Part shown: piece after piece, positions 22,481 through 34,352 of the stretch
Layout: the number at the start of each line of letters is the position of its first letter
Numbering within the stretch: position 1 is the stretch's first letter
Assembly: GCA_947623455.1 (NCBI GenBank)
Contig: OX392534.1
Location: 11,666,001 to 11,730,000, forward strand
Direction of reading: 5' to 3'
Origin: Mimachlamys varia
Lineage: Eukaryota; Mollusca; Bivalvia; Pectinida; Pectinidae
DNA length: 64,000 nucleotides
Made by a program: the position numbers and the translations under genes
The notes under the pieces: model-generated
Told to the model about the DNA's origin: nothing
The model's database searches: none
Seen by the model: only the letters and a program-made list of their open reading frames with translations

Positions 22481-25400
22481 ATGGCGACCATCGCATATCT
22501 ACTCCTATTTGCAAGCGTACTTGTTGGTAAGTATATTGTAAATAAATGTAACCAGGAAACTCGTGTGATATATATTAAACATTTGAGCGTTAATACTGAC
22601 ATGGTTATTGATACCTTCTATGTCAATTTCTATTGCATTTACTGATCAATGCCTTATCAAGGGTCCGTTCAATTGACACAAGAAATTTAGTATGGAGAAT
22701 AGAATAGTAACAGATATGTCAAGTCAATTGATCAAGGAAATGAACTAATCAAAATTGGTATGAAAATGTCAAAATGTGGTATAATGACCACGTTTTTGGT
22801 AAAGATCTTCTGAAAATGTCAAAATTTGGCATAACGACCACGTATTTGGTACAGCTCTTATGCCTGTTATATCATACCATTGACCAAGTGCCGGGGCTTG
22901 TTCTGAGGAAATTTCTGTCACTTCTAAATGTTTGGCATTTCTGACTTGTGCGTTGACTTTTTGTCCGAGATAGTCCCATTATATGCTCAATTGGGTTCGG
23001 GTCTGGTGACATTGAAGGTCATGTGAGTGTTTCGTTCACCTCTTGTTTAAAATAACCTTGCGCTATGATGGATCTGTGTGGTTTGGCATTGTCATTCATG
23101 TAGGCCTATCTGCCAGTGGATGAGTATCGAAATGCCGAACAACTAAAGGTTGAAGGATCTGATCATAACAGATTCTGTAACAGTAACACTGCTGCCAACA
23201 AATGTTGTTGTATCCAGAATTTGGTTCTGTGGTATGCAATAATTCTTGGTCTCCAAGCACCGACCCTGTCGTTTGTCAGACTAAGTTAAAATCGGCTTCC
23301 ATCAGACCAGTGGCATATTAATTCTGGTCGGAAAGACCACGTCTGGGGATCACATGTCCATTAAAGTAACTGGTCCGTCATCATTAAAGGCCCAATATAC
23401 GTAACTTTCGGCAAAACTTGGAAGCGAAAATCAAGCCTAATAACTTATTGTATTTATAGATTTAGTTAAGATTAACTGATATCAGCAATATTCAAGATGA
23501 ATTCTTTCGCGGTTACCGGTACAGCAGCAGTTGAAACACGCTATTTGTAAACACGCGTCCATTTCGAACCGTATTCTACCTTCAGTTTGTTGTTGAAGTG
23601 GGCCCCACCTGAATTATTTTCAATTCTTTTGATTTTTTTGTCAAGAGTTTCTTGTTAGTTACCGCTCAGGTTTACTTCGTTTTAGGCTTATTTTTGTGTG
23701 CTTATGAACTGGATTTTTTTTCAGAATTTTTCAGAATCACAAAAAAATTCCCTAAAGTTACGTATATTGGGCCGTTAAAGCGAATTTAAGTCTCCTATAA
23801 CTCAAACGTCTGTTGACATTACATCAATGGCATTGGAGAATGTGGCTCCTCTTCGTTGCTTGTTTACAAAGAAAACTTACCTCTCTATCCGTAGTCTTTC
23901 GATGTCTGCCAGATCTGCGACTCTCGTCACCATATCCAGTTGGTTCAGACGCTGCTTTAATCGAAAACTCACGAAATCGTTGACATTAAACGTGAAGCTG
24001 TTATACTTGCCTTTGTGACTTACCACTTTGAACCATTCAAAATGCTTGCTATCTTTCATCATTTGTCAAGCTCGACGTGCAATTTTGAATACAGTATCGT
24101 TTACCAGTTTTACATATATACAAACAATGCTTCAGCAGGCAAAGCAGGCTTGTGTTTTGTTAGAGTATGTTGTATCCAAGTTTCATCCGGGTTACAGCTA
24201 AGTTTGTTTTATAGCTAGTGGCCTACGGCACCAACACGAAAGGAGACAATGTGCAAGGAGTAAGATAAGGCTTATTTTTACAAAAAGATAGAGTTGATAT
24301 TGATTACCTCTAACTTATGGTAAATGGTATTAATACATGTCATATCATTAATTTGATGTTATACGTAATATAATAAAGTTGCTGATCGGTTGTAATATTA
24401 TACAAATGAGTAGTCGTACTGATGTCAGAGGTGATATTTATATATTCATAAATTTCAGTTATCTTATCACTAATATACAATGTGTTTTAATTATCTATTG
24501 GTACGTGTCAGATCTTCGTACTGATACACTGGAATAAACAACTACCGTAACGTACGCCTTAGCGTGGAACATCGCCGGAAACTCATGTGATACTTTTTTC
24601 TTAAGTTTGTGGCAAGCGTCAATCGGGAACCGTCGGCAGATTTTTTCTCGTTTACGGAAAATGCCGACGGTTCCCGATTGTGGCAAACGTTAGAGCAGTG
24701 TCACGTGGGTTTCCGGTAATGAACGTAGTACGATGTTGACAAATACTAAGCTGCATCCATCTCATTTATCAAATATTCCATGATTAGTCGAATGCAAGGT
24801 TTATTTTGACACTTTTGAAATTGTCACCGCTTTCATACGCCAAGCACTAAAATTGCTAATTGTAGCTTGATCAACGCTAAAACAAAACACGCTAAATACA
24901 CAACCTGTGATGTTGTAAAGAAAATGCGAAACTAATGCGAATTTAGCATACGCTAAAAGACAGATATACGGTAAAACATACATACCTGTAGTTATCATTA
25001 TTCTTTTACAGAAAATATTACAGTTTCGTTAAACAAAATACAGCCTGACCTGAAAGATATAGGCAAACTTTGTTTTGCATTTTTAACATATTTTTCATAT
25101 ACACATTATGTGAATCAAATAAGGGGGAATATGTTAAGACAGATTTATTTCATTACGTTATGATAAGATGCAAATTACTCACAAGCAGTGACATTTTATT
25201 ATGATGTAAACAATAATGATGTGAATTTCTCTTGATGCGACACAATGGGTAGGATAAATATTGACTCAAATACAGCTGTCAGTGACGTTACGTAATAGAT
25301 GACCGTTATAATGAAAGGCAGTGGGATGTTGACCATGTGGGAGAAAATTTAACACGCAAGATCAATCTTATATCAACATGAAACATTATAGATGTTGTGA

Positions 25401-28045
25401 TGTTAGTGTACACGTACTGTCCTAACAGGTGCCCGGGCTGAGGTGTGCTGGTACTGGGATGATATTCTAGAGGAAGAGGAGAGTATCATCTGTTACTCCG
25501 GTTGCTGTGGAGATGATTGTTGCGATGACTACTGGTAAGTGTAATTGTAAAATCAGTTTCGTTAGCAAAGGGTTACAGTTCTATCTAACTATACTTCAAG
25601 TACATGTTCTAGTATGTAAAGTGTAGCGTGTCGCAAACCTTGACTAGGCTATCAACTCTTTGCTATAAAACCCAAAAACCATAGCTAGCCTCTCCACTCT
25701 TGGCTAGTCTCGTATTCATTAGCTAGTCCCACAGCTCTTTTCTAGTCCAGCAACCCTTAGATAGTATTATAGTACCACAACTCTTTGCTAGTCCAGCAAC
25801 CCTTAGATAGTATTATAGTATCGCAACTCTTTGCTATATCCCTGCATTCCTTGACTAGCTCTGCAACCCTTTGCTAGCCCAACAATGCTTGACTAGCTTC
25901 GCAACCCTTGGCTAAAACCCTGCATTCCTTGGCTTGCCCTATAATCCTTGACTAACCCACGATCCTTGGCTAGCTTCGCAACTCTTGGATGGGAAAGCAA
26001 CCCTTTGCTATACCCCTGCATTCCTTGGCTAGCCCTGTAGCCCTTGATTAGTCCAACGATCCTCGGCGAGCTTCGCAATCCCTGACTAGCACCTCAACTC
26101 TTGGCTAGCGTCTCGGCCATTGGTTATCAACTATACCCTTGGCTATATACCCGCAACCCTTGGTTAGCCCCACAGCCATTTACTAGCCTCACAACCATTT
26201 GCTAGCCTCCCCTCGGCTATACCATCCAATGACAGCCCTTGACGAGCCTCTCAATCATTAGCTAGTATCGCAGCCCGAGGCTGTATCCCAACAACCCTTG
26301 GCTAGCCCCGCAACCATTGGCTAGCCCTTCAACCTTTGCCAATTCCTGCAACCCTTGGCTATCCGCACAACCCTTGGATAGCCTCCCAAGAATCGGTCAG
26401 TTTCACAAACCTTGGCTAGCTGCGGCACACTTAGCTGGCGAAGATGTAATACAGCATAAATATCAAAGTGATAAAATTACGTTCAGTATATAGATAGGAA
26501 TTGTGGCTTATTTGTTTCATTACAACTAATAGAAATAAAGAATATTCAAACTAAACAAAATGAAAATTAAAAAGTCGTTTTGTGAGGCAAAATAACGAAA
26601 TGACATAATATACCATCAACGGCATAGCACCAAATTGTTTCTAACCAATTACTTTTTACTATTATTACTTTTGTGTTATTTATTCGTGGTTAGTTGTTCT
26701 GTACTCGTCCTTGTCCTTTGACTGAGGACATTTTAATTTTAGGTCGGACGGCAGTATCGCCGGAGCAACCGTCGGCAGTATCATTGGTGCAATCATCCTC
26801 CTCTCTATTTTCATCACCATTTTAAGAATATGTTGTGCTGCGTCCCGTGGAAATGCTGGCGGAGTTGTCCGTCGTGCACCACGCACAAATCAAGTGGTCA
26901 CTGTCACCAGCAACAGTAAGTTTAAATCAAGTCTAGTGGTCACTATTGTCGGTATTGGTCAAGTTGGTCACGTGGGTATTGCTGATACCGTATGTGTGTA
27001 TAGATCGGGTTGAAATGGAATGAGTCATATCAGAAAAGAATATGTCCGATTTAATCTGGAATGGCCACCGTGAACATTATATCCGATAGAACAAACATTG
27101 GGTCGCAATAATTTTCAGGGGCGAAGCGCCTCTTACATGTAACAAGGACAGCAAAAATGGCAATTTTGCTATATATTCTATCCCGGAAAAGCAATTTTGC
27201 TATATATTCTATCCCAGAAAAGCAATTTTGTGATTGTTTATTTCCATGGAAACATATGAATAGTACAAATGCATCACCAATAGCAAAAGTCACAACAAGG
27301 GCACTAGCCTAATATGTGCAAAATGTTCAGTTGAGATATATGGAATACAGTTTATATTTCGAATTGTAGCCTGAAAAACCTAGAAAACAGTAATTCCGTA
27401 TTTGAAATTTGTTTTCATGGTAACTGAAAAATGTGGAAATTTAAACTTCACAATTAACTAAAGGAGGCATAGATAATGATTATCTTTAATATGATAAATG
27501 AGGTTTGGTCAGTTACCGTTATATGTAATGAGAAACAATGAGGGACTAATGGCATCACCTTGGCGTACACCTTTGTTGTGACAAAACTAATTGTTTTCAG
27601 TTATTGAATTGCACTCCTTGGCCTTTGACCATTTTACCTGAAAATGAATAGGGGTTATCTATTACCAAAGACCAACCACATACGAAATATCCTAACAATC
27701 AGGTAAAGGGTTTTTAAGATAGTGACGAAAGGATGGAGCCGTATACGCGTTTCGCGGGGGATTAAAAGGTCCACATCCCGATACCGATTCAGTATCATAG
27801 ACGAATGAAATATAAGTATATAGAAGGTACATATATAACATACATTTGATAATTCATTGTAAACATTTTTCTTTTCTCTGACAGACGCAACAAATAACCT
27901 GGTGGCCACTCCTTACGTAGGATACCCACAGGCCACACCGATGACCAGTCCAGTGGCACCCCCGGCCTATGAACAGGTCGTTCAGGACGGGGCTCGGAGC
28001 GGACTCGCCAACCCCAACTATGCTTACGGTCCTCCAAAATACTGA
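22481..28045 (+). CDS. CYYR1/Shisa-like small type I membrane protein with PPAY tail
   Basis: Exons 22481-22526, 25429-25534, 26743-26915 and 27885-28045 join in frame (GT/AG at every intron) into a 161-residue protein. Residues 1-19 are a signal peptide (MATIAYLLLFASVLVGARA). About 20-51 form a short acidic, cysteine- and tyrosine-rich ectodomain ('CYSGCCGDDCCDDYW'). About 56-78 is a transmembrane helix with Gly/Ile ('GSIIGAIILLSIFITILRIC'). The cytosolic tail is basic, then Pro/Tyr-rich with PPAY at 134-137, and ends GPPKY. This layout is that of cysteine and tyrosine-rich protein 1 and Shisa-like proteins, whose PPxY motifs bind WW domains such as those of Nedd4-type ligases. Function in this animal is unknown. 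The start ATG is preceded by a short AT-rich leader, and a polyA signal AATAAA lies at ~28278. Confidence 0.85.
22764..22863 (+). repeat. 50-bp tandem duplication
   Basis: Two copies of a unit containing 'GAAAATGTCAAAATGTGGTA' and 'ATGACCACG' lie at the 3' end of the Tc1-like relic on the opposite strand; the duplicated bases include its last coding part. Confidence 0.6.
22780..23384 (-). pseudogene. Tc1/mariner transposase relic
   Basis: Minus-strand frames contain 'MNDNAKPHRS' (around the second catalytic Asp) and 'MSPDPNPIEHI' (around the third acidic residue) with a spacing of roughly 34 residues, as in the DD34E catalytic core of Tc1-like transposases. Upstream pieces 'WSDGSRF' and 'RYSSTGR' fit the preceding region. 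Frameshifts and stops break it into at least four pieces and the DNA-binding N-terminus is missing. The MITE at 23385 abuts it. It lies in the first intron of the CYYR1-like gene. Confidence 0.8.
23385..23778 (+). mobile_element. ~395-bp TTAA-flanked MITE, copy 1
   Basis: Ends TTAAAGGCCCAATATACGTA and, inverted, TTAACGGCCCAATATACGTA. Two more copies of the same length lie at 36277 and 47361. The interior contains 'GTGGGCCCCACCTGAATTAT' and 'TTTCAGAATTTTTCAGAATC'. No coding sequence. The TTAA borders would suit a piggyBac-type non-autonomous element; the superfamily is inference. Confidence 0.8.
24620..24680. repeat. Perfect 19-bp inverted repeat hairpin
   Basis: CAATCGGGAACCGTCGGCA (24620-24638) and its exact complement (24662-24680) flank a 23-bp loop 'TTTTCTCGTTTACGGAAA'. 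Parts of the loop and arm recur at 31440-31470 and 32100-32125, so it belongs to a dispersed foldback family. Located in intron 1 of the CYYR1-like gene. Confidence 0.8.
25620..26440 (+). repeat. 24-26-bp minisatellite in intron 2 of the CYYR1-like gene
   Basis: About thirty diverged units of the type 'CAACCCTTGGCTAGCCTCG' or 'CATTCCTTGGCTAGCCC'. The core TTGGCTAGC is retained in most. It is considerably more GC-rich than its flanks. Confidence 0.85.
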
Positions 28046-28621
28046 AACAAAGTGTCCCTAGTAAAATGTAAATTAGAAACTCTATGCGCTTCTCTGTTCT
28101 ATAAAGCCTTGCTGACAAATTACAAACTGTATACCAAGGCGGTATTGCTAAGCTCTGTTGTGAGTTTCCTAGAAAACATTATAATAATGTTGAGAGATAG
28201 GAACAATTGTGGACATGATATCATTTTACATGTATCAACAGTTTAATTCATATTGAGATATTAGTAGTCATTAATGAAATAAAATTGTATTACACCCATT
28301 TAAAGCTTTGTGTGTTCATCAAGCTCGAAAACGAACTTGTACATTCGTACATTATGTATTATAATCTCCTTGTCTTCTACCTCATGAAATGTTACTTATA
28401 TAATTCAAACTGTTGCTTCTTTCAAGCCAAGGATTAACTCGATCCATTACAAAAGATAGCAGATTACCAAATTTACCTATATTTTCTTCATAGACAGTGG
28501 ACTTTTTCATCATACATGATTACATTTCATAGCTTCGAAATCTAGTGCTACTTTTAAAAGCTAGTTTTAACTTGGAATACAAAATGTACATGAATATGTT
28601 CGACTGCGTGTGTGAGGCAAG

Positions 28622-29530
28622 GAGATATCCAGGGGGTTACACTCACCTACGCTCTCTACACCCCTGGAAACATCCTCGATATCCAGGGGTTTAACTCACC
28701 TACGCTCTCTACACCCATGGAAACATCCTCGATATCCAGGAGTTACACTCACCTCCGCTCTCTACACCCCTGACAGGTGTCATAGCAAAGCCTGAAAGCT
28801 CGTGTGTTTCACCTTGGTGATGAGGCCCGAAGACTATAAGAATCTTTAATGCTTCACCGAGGGTTGTGCCAAATTTGAAAACCCCGAGGGTGGAATTTCC
28901 ATATTTTACACCTTTGGTCATGAAAGAGTATTTTTCTCTCATATCAACTACCCGAATAAGCTCAAAACCATGAAAATACGTTTTAACTGGCTACCATTTT
29001 GAAAAATTCAACTATTTCCTTGAGCTTTTTTTACGAAAACGAATTAGACAGCGAGATTAAGCATACCCTATATTTGCAAACACCGTTTACGCAGAAAAAA
29101 TAATTTCACCTTTCTGGTGTTTATGTTAAAATTTTGTGAAAGGTTTTAATTCCATCACGCCGTAGTTTTCTCTTTGTGGCATCATGCAGAGTTTACCGTA
29201 TTCGTGACGTCACATCGTTGTTGAGCCATTGTTACGTCACAACGCGTTATATGCTATGTAAGATAGTTTTTTTCTTACATAGCTTTCTTTCATGGGCAAA
29301 CTCTATCGAACATGGCGAGATATGAGAGAATAGTTCTTCCTTTTGATGTACAACAAAATAATCTCGCGGTTACATAACGGGAAAGTATTTAAGTCGGGTG
29401 TCGTATATTAAACCTTCAGAATTTGGTCAGGGTTTTCTGCCACATACCAATCAAAACATCTTCGTTCCTTCGATTTTGCAATAGCATATTCCAGTGGTGA
29501 AGATAGTGCATGTTAGCGTAACTCATTGAT
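28622..29530 (+). mobile_element. 'CATCCTCGATATCC' TIR element, long copy
   Basis: The end sequence 'GATATCCAGGGGTTACACTC' with 'CTACGCTCTCTACACCCCTG' is repeated three times in tandem (period ~60 bp) at 28622-28775. Interior strings 'TTTTGATGTACAACAAAATA', 'CGGTTACATAACGGG' and 'CATATTCCAGTGGTG' are shared in order with the short copy at 49174-49477. It starts about 580 bp after the stop codon of the CYYR1-like gene. Non-coding. Confidence 0.65.
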
Positions 29531-29775
29531 ATCGTGGATGGTCTTTCTCAAGCCTATGGAATGCAATGTCGCAGTTGATTTACATCGAGAAAAGCTTTAA
29601 GAGAATGATTGCATCAACAAGATTAATAATACATTAGAAAACATACAAAAACGTCCTTTTTAACATTCCATCCAACAATTTGTTTAAAGAAGAACATTTT
29701 TGTGACTGTCCTTATCATTATGACATCAAAGCCTTTTTATATATTTAGTAGTGTTTAGTTTAAACATTATTCAAT

Positions 29776-29940
29776 ATTCAACCACAGTTGCTTGATTTTC
29801 TGTCAGTACAAATGTATATTAAAAACATGTTTATATATATGAAGCCGCGGCCCATTACAGAATTACTGTAATGGGAGGCTCATTTTACACATATATATTT
29901 ATTATTTACTGACAGAAACTCAAGCAACTGTGGTTCAACA
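29776..29940. repeat. Foldback element
   Basis: 'CAACCACAGTTGCTTG' with 'TTTCTGTCAGTA' on the left and their complements on the right ('TACTGACAGAAACTCAAGCA'...) enclose a second, inner palindrome 'CCCATTACAG...CTGTAATGGG'. No open frame. Confidence 0.75.
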
Positions 29941-30216
29941 AAGTATACAATAGCCATGTATGTTTTACAATTTGTAATGAGAAAACAAACTGATATCAAT
30001 TCCTTACAGTAACTAGTATTTAGAGTACAAAGTAAATGTACCAGCTCTTTTAGATGTTTACCTTAATATTAACATGTTAATGATATATGTTAATGATAGC
30101 AATACATCAATTTTAGAAGCATGCATGTACATTATTATTTATGCGCATAATTGTGTCCTAAAATCCACCATTGGTTTAACGTTATGATATATTTACAAAT
30201 AATACCCCAGAATGTA

Positions 30217-30523
30217 ATGTCGATTGGAAGTTACAACTTGATACATTATCCAGTGTTTTGCACACATTTTCTCTCTGCACCCCTGGGATGTGTCATAGCA
30301 AAATACAGGCGAAATACTGCAGCCACTAACACATTGTATGAGCGGAACTGTGCGGCGTTCGTTAGTTCGATTTATCGAAGCGAGCACGCATGTTAATTCC
30401 CGTACAGTTTCCCGTGTAAGTCGAAGGAAACTCATCTTCGCTAGCCAAGGGTTACGATCCGCACACTCATCTTCACCCTGTGTAGATTACATAGGTGATC
30501 GTAACCCCTGGATATCGAGGATG
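30217..30523 (+). mobile_element. 'CATCCTCGATATCC' TIR element, copy with right end
   Basis: Right end 'ATAGGTGATCGTAACCCCTG' followed by 'GATATCGAGGATG' is intact; 'TCTCTGCACCCCTGGGATGT' and 'GTCATAGCAAAATACAGG' match the left-end region of the copy at 28622. The left border is not clear. Confidence 0.6.
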
Positions 30524-30764
30524 AAGGAAACTATGACATACGTCAATTTATCCCATAACTGACCCGTTCAGTCATGTCATACGGTCATGTCATAAATATG
30601 GTATAACACTAGCGTAATAAACACTATTGTGGCGTCATAAACAAATGACGTCATATGATTGTCTCGGTAGTGAAAATCGTACCGTCAAAGTAGAAAGCTT
30701 TTCTTAAAGGGAATAAATTTGAGATTATTGGTGTATTTTCTCATAAATGTAAGTTGTGTGATAA

Positions 30765-30912
30765 ATAGAATCTTACACTCGTGTCAATGTAATATGGAAT
30801 TTATTAAATTCGTTCAATAATTTAATATGTCCCTCGCCTAGAGGTTCGTGACATATCAAGTTATTGAACTCGTTTAATAAATTCCATATTACATCGACAC
30901 TCGTGTAAGATC
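30765..30912. repeat. Foldback with ~60-bp arms
   Basis: 'AATCTTACACTCGTGTCAAT' plus 'ATATGGAATTTATTAAA' on the left is matched in inverse orientation by 'TTAATAAATTCCATATTACA' plus 'CGACACTCGTGTAAGAT' on the right. A weaker relative with the same inner strings is at 37585-37730. Confidence 0.8.
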
Positions 30913-31244
30913 ATCTATGTTCATCACTGTTTAATTATAATGGTAACAGAAATGCTATATGTATGCATGCACGATCAGCTAAAATGTACCACTCAAACAT
31001 TTGTAACCAAACGTTTCAGTTGTACATCTGCGGAGTGTACCGAAATGAATTATATATAAAGCTCTGAACTGATGTAGCGATACATTTATCGCAATATAAG
31101 TAGAAAATATTTTAATAATTCCAGCAACAAATGACACTAAAAGCAAGTAAAATAGTCTGTCTGAATGATCGTCGTGTTACGTATCGTTAGTTGCATGAAT
31201 GTTGTACTGTTGTTCAAATGAGAGTGAGAAAGAAACTAAAACAT

Positions 31245-31400
31245 ACCATAGCGTCAACAAAACCATAATCGAAACCCAAAATAAATTTAACTTATTTGTG
31301 AACACGGAGACCTTTGTAAAAGTACAAGAGAATAGAACCAGGTGTCCCGGAAGAGTAAACGTTTTCTGCTTCATCGATGACACCCGTCATGCAGACCGAG
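31245..31400 (+). repeat. Dispersed repeat family X, copy 5
   Basis: 'ACAAAACCATAATCGAAACC', 'GGAGACCTTTGTAAAAGTAC' and 'CCGGAAGAGTAAACGTTTTC' match the other copies in order. Confidence 0.7.
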
Positions 31401-31479
31401 CGAAGCGGAGTTCGAAAAGGGGTGAATGGAACCAATGGAATATTTTCTCGTTTACGGAAAATGTCATCGTCGGAAACCC

Positions 31480-32090
31480 TCGGTACACTTCTCTGACGCT
31501 TGCATACCGTGGGCTAGAATAGGTGGTAACCCTCGTGTTCGTACTAAAATAGTAGCCAATCATATCGATACTTTCATCCATGATTACGTCCATCCGGGAC
31601 ATTCAGCCGGGGTATCCCGTTTCATTTCTAGCAGCACCACCTGTCAACAAAACCACTCTGACTGGTCGAAATATCTACAGGCGTTTGTGGCCAGGAGAAT
31701 AACCATCTATATATATTATATATAGAATATAGCGAAATTTGAAAAAAAAAAAAAAAAATTCTTTTCTAAAACCATGTTGAAAATAATTGCCAAATTTCAG
31801 CTTGATACGTCAAGCGGTTAACTTTCACAAAAAATCGCCTATCAGACATTGAAATTTAGATGATTAATAACATAAAAAGAAACTTGGAATTTACTTTATA
31901 TATTTTATTTTAATTTTTCTAGTTTCGCTATATTCTATTATAAATTATATTATATATATATATATGGTTATTCTCCTGGCCACAAGTGCCTGTGGAAATA
32001 TCCTAATAAACTTTTATTCGGGGAACCGAGGATTTACATCTATTCTAGCACACGGTGTGTAAGCGTCAGAGAAGTGTACCGTGGGTTTCC
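31480..32090. repeat. Large nested foldback
   Basis: Outer arms: 'GTACACTTCTCTGACGCTT' at ~31480 and the inverse 'AAGCGTCAGAGAAGTGTAC' at ~32060, with 'GGGCTAGAATA' / 'TATTCTAGCAC' next to them. Inner arms: 'GGCCAGGAGAATAACCAT' at ~31690 and 'ATGGTTATTCTCCTGGCC' at ~31965, with 'AGAATATAGCGAAA' / 'TTTCGCTATATTCT' inside them. A run of 15-16 A lies in the centre. It looks like one foldback inserted in another. No credible gene. Confidence 0.75.
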
Positions 32091-33167
32091 GACGATTGGA
32101 AAGTGCCGACAGTTCCCGATTGTTATCTAGAGTGGGACATGAAACCGGGAGTTCTTGTCCCGCCATATTTTAAAATCCAGTTCAATAATTTTGCTCATTT
32201 TCGATGTATTATAAATGATATCAATAATAAATTTCTTTCAATTCTTAATTAATTTCACAAATCCTCATTACGGAGCTTCTTAAACTGACAAGTTCTTCGC
32301 TTACATACATGTACAGTACATGTATATGATAACGTTAGGCCTAAAACCAGAGACGTATATAACACAAACAACAGGTCTGACCCATCATCTAGGTTCCTTT
32401 TCCTCTTCTAATCTGTATTCATAATGAAAAGGGTGTTTCGGCTTAACAAATTAAAATGATATTTATTCGATTTTTTTTACAAAGAAAAATTGTTTGAAAA
32501 CGAGTCGGAACCACATAACTTCCACCTGAACTGAACAGTGCGGTCAGAGTTACCTCCCGTATGTTCACCATACCAACTTCCTGTTGAAAGGTAAACACAA
32601 TTTTAACTTCACTGATCCAGCTGAGAGGACTTTAACTTTGAAGATCCACTTCTGTAGAAGTAATTTTTCATTTTGGTAAGGCGTTTGTTTTTATACAATC
32701 AGGGAATAGAAAACAACTGAACAAATTAAACTGAGAACGACACAGCGACCGCTTTATGATTTACAAACTATATATTTACACTGTAAGGTGAGGTGTTTGA
32801 CAGACGAGGCTAGTGCCTGTGTATTTACAAGCATATCTTTTATCAACATCATCTGTTTCTTGTATAGCCACACCACTTCTATATTAGAAGTATATAGAAG
32901 TAATATTTCATTTTCGTAAGTCGTTGCTTGTATAAATCGCTGTATAATTAGACATAAATTACACACAAGGAAATGGAAAGCAACTGATTGTTTCCTGGTT
33001 TATGTCGACGTATAGATCTATATTATCATCATTAGTTACATGTAGCTGTCTTCAATAATAAGTATCTATAATGTTAAGTATTACTTTGTCTTTCTGTCAT
33101 CATCTTGATGAATATCAGTAGACCTTTTATATTTTTTTTCAGGGAATATATTGATATAACTTAAGTG

Positions 33168-33291
33168 TAAACTACTGACCACGCCCACCGTTGCTTAATT
33201 ATCTTGAGCGGACGCTGGGTCATACCGCATGACTTGAAAAGTTAACTTGCAGTCTTTCCCCCTCGTATATACCTAGCTGGACATTACATTA
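33168..33291 (-). repeat. 5S-rRNA-like repeat, copy A
   Basis: On the minus strand the segment carries 5S-like strings: the + strand 'CGTTGCTTAATT' and 'CGGACG' correspond to the complement of the 5S internal promoter region. It continues into 'CATACCGCATGACT...CAGTCTTTCCCCC', 'TAGCTGGACATTACATTA', shared with copy B. A poly-C tract of about 16 follows. Confidence 0.6.
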
Positions 33292-33990
33292 TCCCCCCCC
33301 CCCCCCCACCCCTTCGAGGAGTCTCGTCCCAAGACTTGCCCTGGGAATATCCGTAACGGTGCTTCTCTGTGTATCAATGTGCCTTCCCCAACCACCGGGA
33401 ACAGGCCTTACATGATCACACAGAGTCGCTACTTATACCTTAGTCCTGTACCCGTGTGATTGCGGGTAATTATACTAAGCCGTTTTAATGAAATTAATTA
33501 TTGGCTAATTGATAAGGAGAACACTTCTAATTAAGGTTATTATTGTTTAAACAAGATACCCTACTCAATGAGATCAATATTGTGCTTTTACTTACACCTG
33601 TTGTCGATAATTACATGCCAGCATGACCATGGATGGTTTTTGATTGACCAGGCACGTGTAGGGTCCGGTAGACACAAAATACGTTTTTCTTATACTTGCT
33701 AATAATTCTGCATTTTTCTAACAAATAAATAACACAAATATATCCCTGTTTTTTTTATTTACTGGAGAAAATCATCACCAAAATAGAGAAAAAAGAATAT
33801 TGAATGACATGAGAACTAGACAAGTTAATGGTCGTCAAACTGGCGATTTTTTTTTTATTCTTTTGGGTGCGTAAATTATATTGATACAGACTTTTTTCCA
33901 GCAGTTCTGGGTGATTTTTAGGGTGCGTTAATTACACTGGTGTGTAGATTACAAAAGTTTTACGGTATACGCTGCCACCAAATGAAACAT

Positions 33991-34139
33991 GCAGGCAGTC
34001 ACCCATCCAACTACTGACCACGCTCACCATTGCTAACAATCTTGAGTGGGTGCCGGGTACGTCATACCGCATGACTGGAAAGCTAGCTTGTCAGATAGGC
34101 AATTTTCCCCCTCATATATGTAGCTGGACATTACATTAG
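33991..34139 (-). repeat. 5S-rRNA-like repeat, copy B
   Basis: Minus strand reads TTGGATGGGTGACTGCCTG, matching the eukaryotic 5S rRNA box-C segment TTGGATGGGTGACCGCCTG at 18 of 19 bases. It is preceded by GGTCAGTAG (5S GGTTAGTAC) and TTAGCAATG (5S TTAAGCAACG). The 5' third of 5S is replaced by unrelated sequence shared with copy A, so this is not a functional 5S gene. It looks like a 5S-headed SINE (SINE3-like) or a mobilised 5S pseudogene. Confidence 0.7.
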
Positions 34140-34160
34140 CATGAGCAATCGTAGTCAAAA

Positions 34161-34242
34161 GGCTGACTCTCTGACCCACTAATTCCTATTATATTGGGAC
34201 TGCTGGCCCGCCAGCCATCCCAGTATTTAATAGGTCAGAGAG
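34161..34242. repeat. Hairpin between the 5S-like and tRNA-like pieces
   Basis: 'CTGACTCTCTGACC' and 'GGTCAGAGAGTCAG' form perfect 14-bp arms, with weaker pairing continuing inside ('ATATTGGGACTG' / 'CATCCCAGTAT'). Confidence 0.7.
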
Positions 34243-34278
34243 TCAGTTTCCTTCGGACTATATAGAGCTATAGGGAAT

Positions 34279-34352
34279 TTCCCTTTAGCTCAGGGGTAGA
34301 TCATCAGGCTGGAGACTCAAAGGTGTAAACCCTGGCAGTGGCAGCACTATCT
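34279..34352 (+). repeat. tRNA-like sequence (pseudo-tRNA or SINE head)
   Basis: 'TTTAGCTCAGGGGTAGATCA' has a clear polymerase III box A. About 35 bases on, 'GGTGTAAACCC' resembles a degraded box B (GGTTCRANNCC), followed by 'TGGCAGTGGCAG' like an acceptor 3' strand. The D-arm does not close and no matching 5' acceptor strand is present, so a functional tRNA is unlikely. Confidence 0.45.

Noticed and set aside
22414..22602. Antisense 62-codon frame over the first exon of the CYYR1-like gene
   Set aside because: No motif; the + strand exon with signal peptide and donor is the better explanation.
23877..24062. Possible N-terminal part of the Tc1 transposase ('VADLADIERLRIER')
   Set aside because: Similarity to helix-turn-helix regions of Tc1 proteins was too weak, and the spacing to the catalytic relic is broken by the MITE.
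25620..26440. CRISPR-like array
   Set aside because: Units are contiguous and diverged without unique spacers, and the context is eukaryotic; it is a minisatellite.
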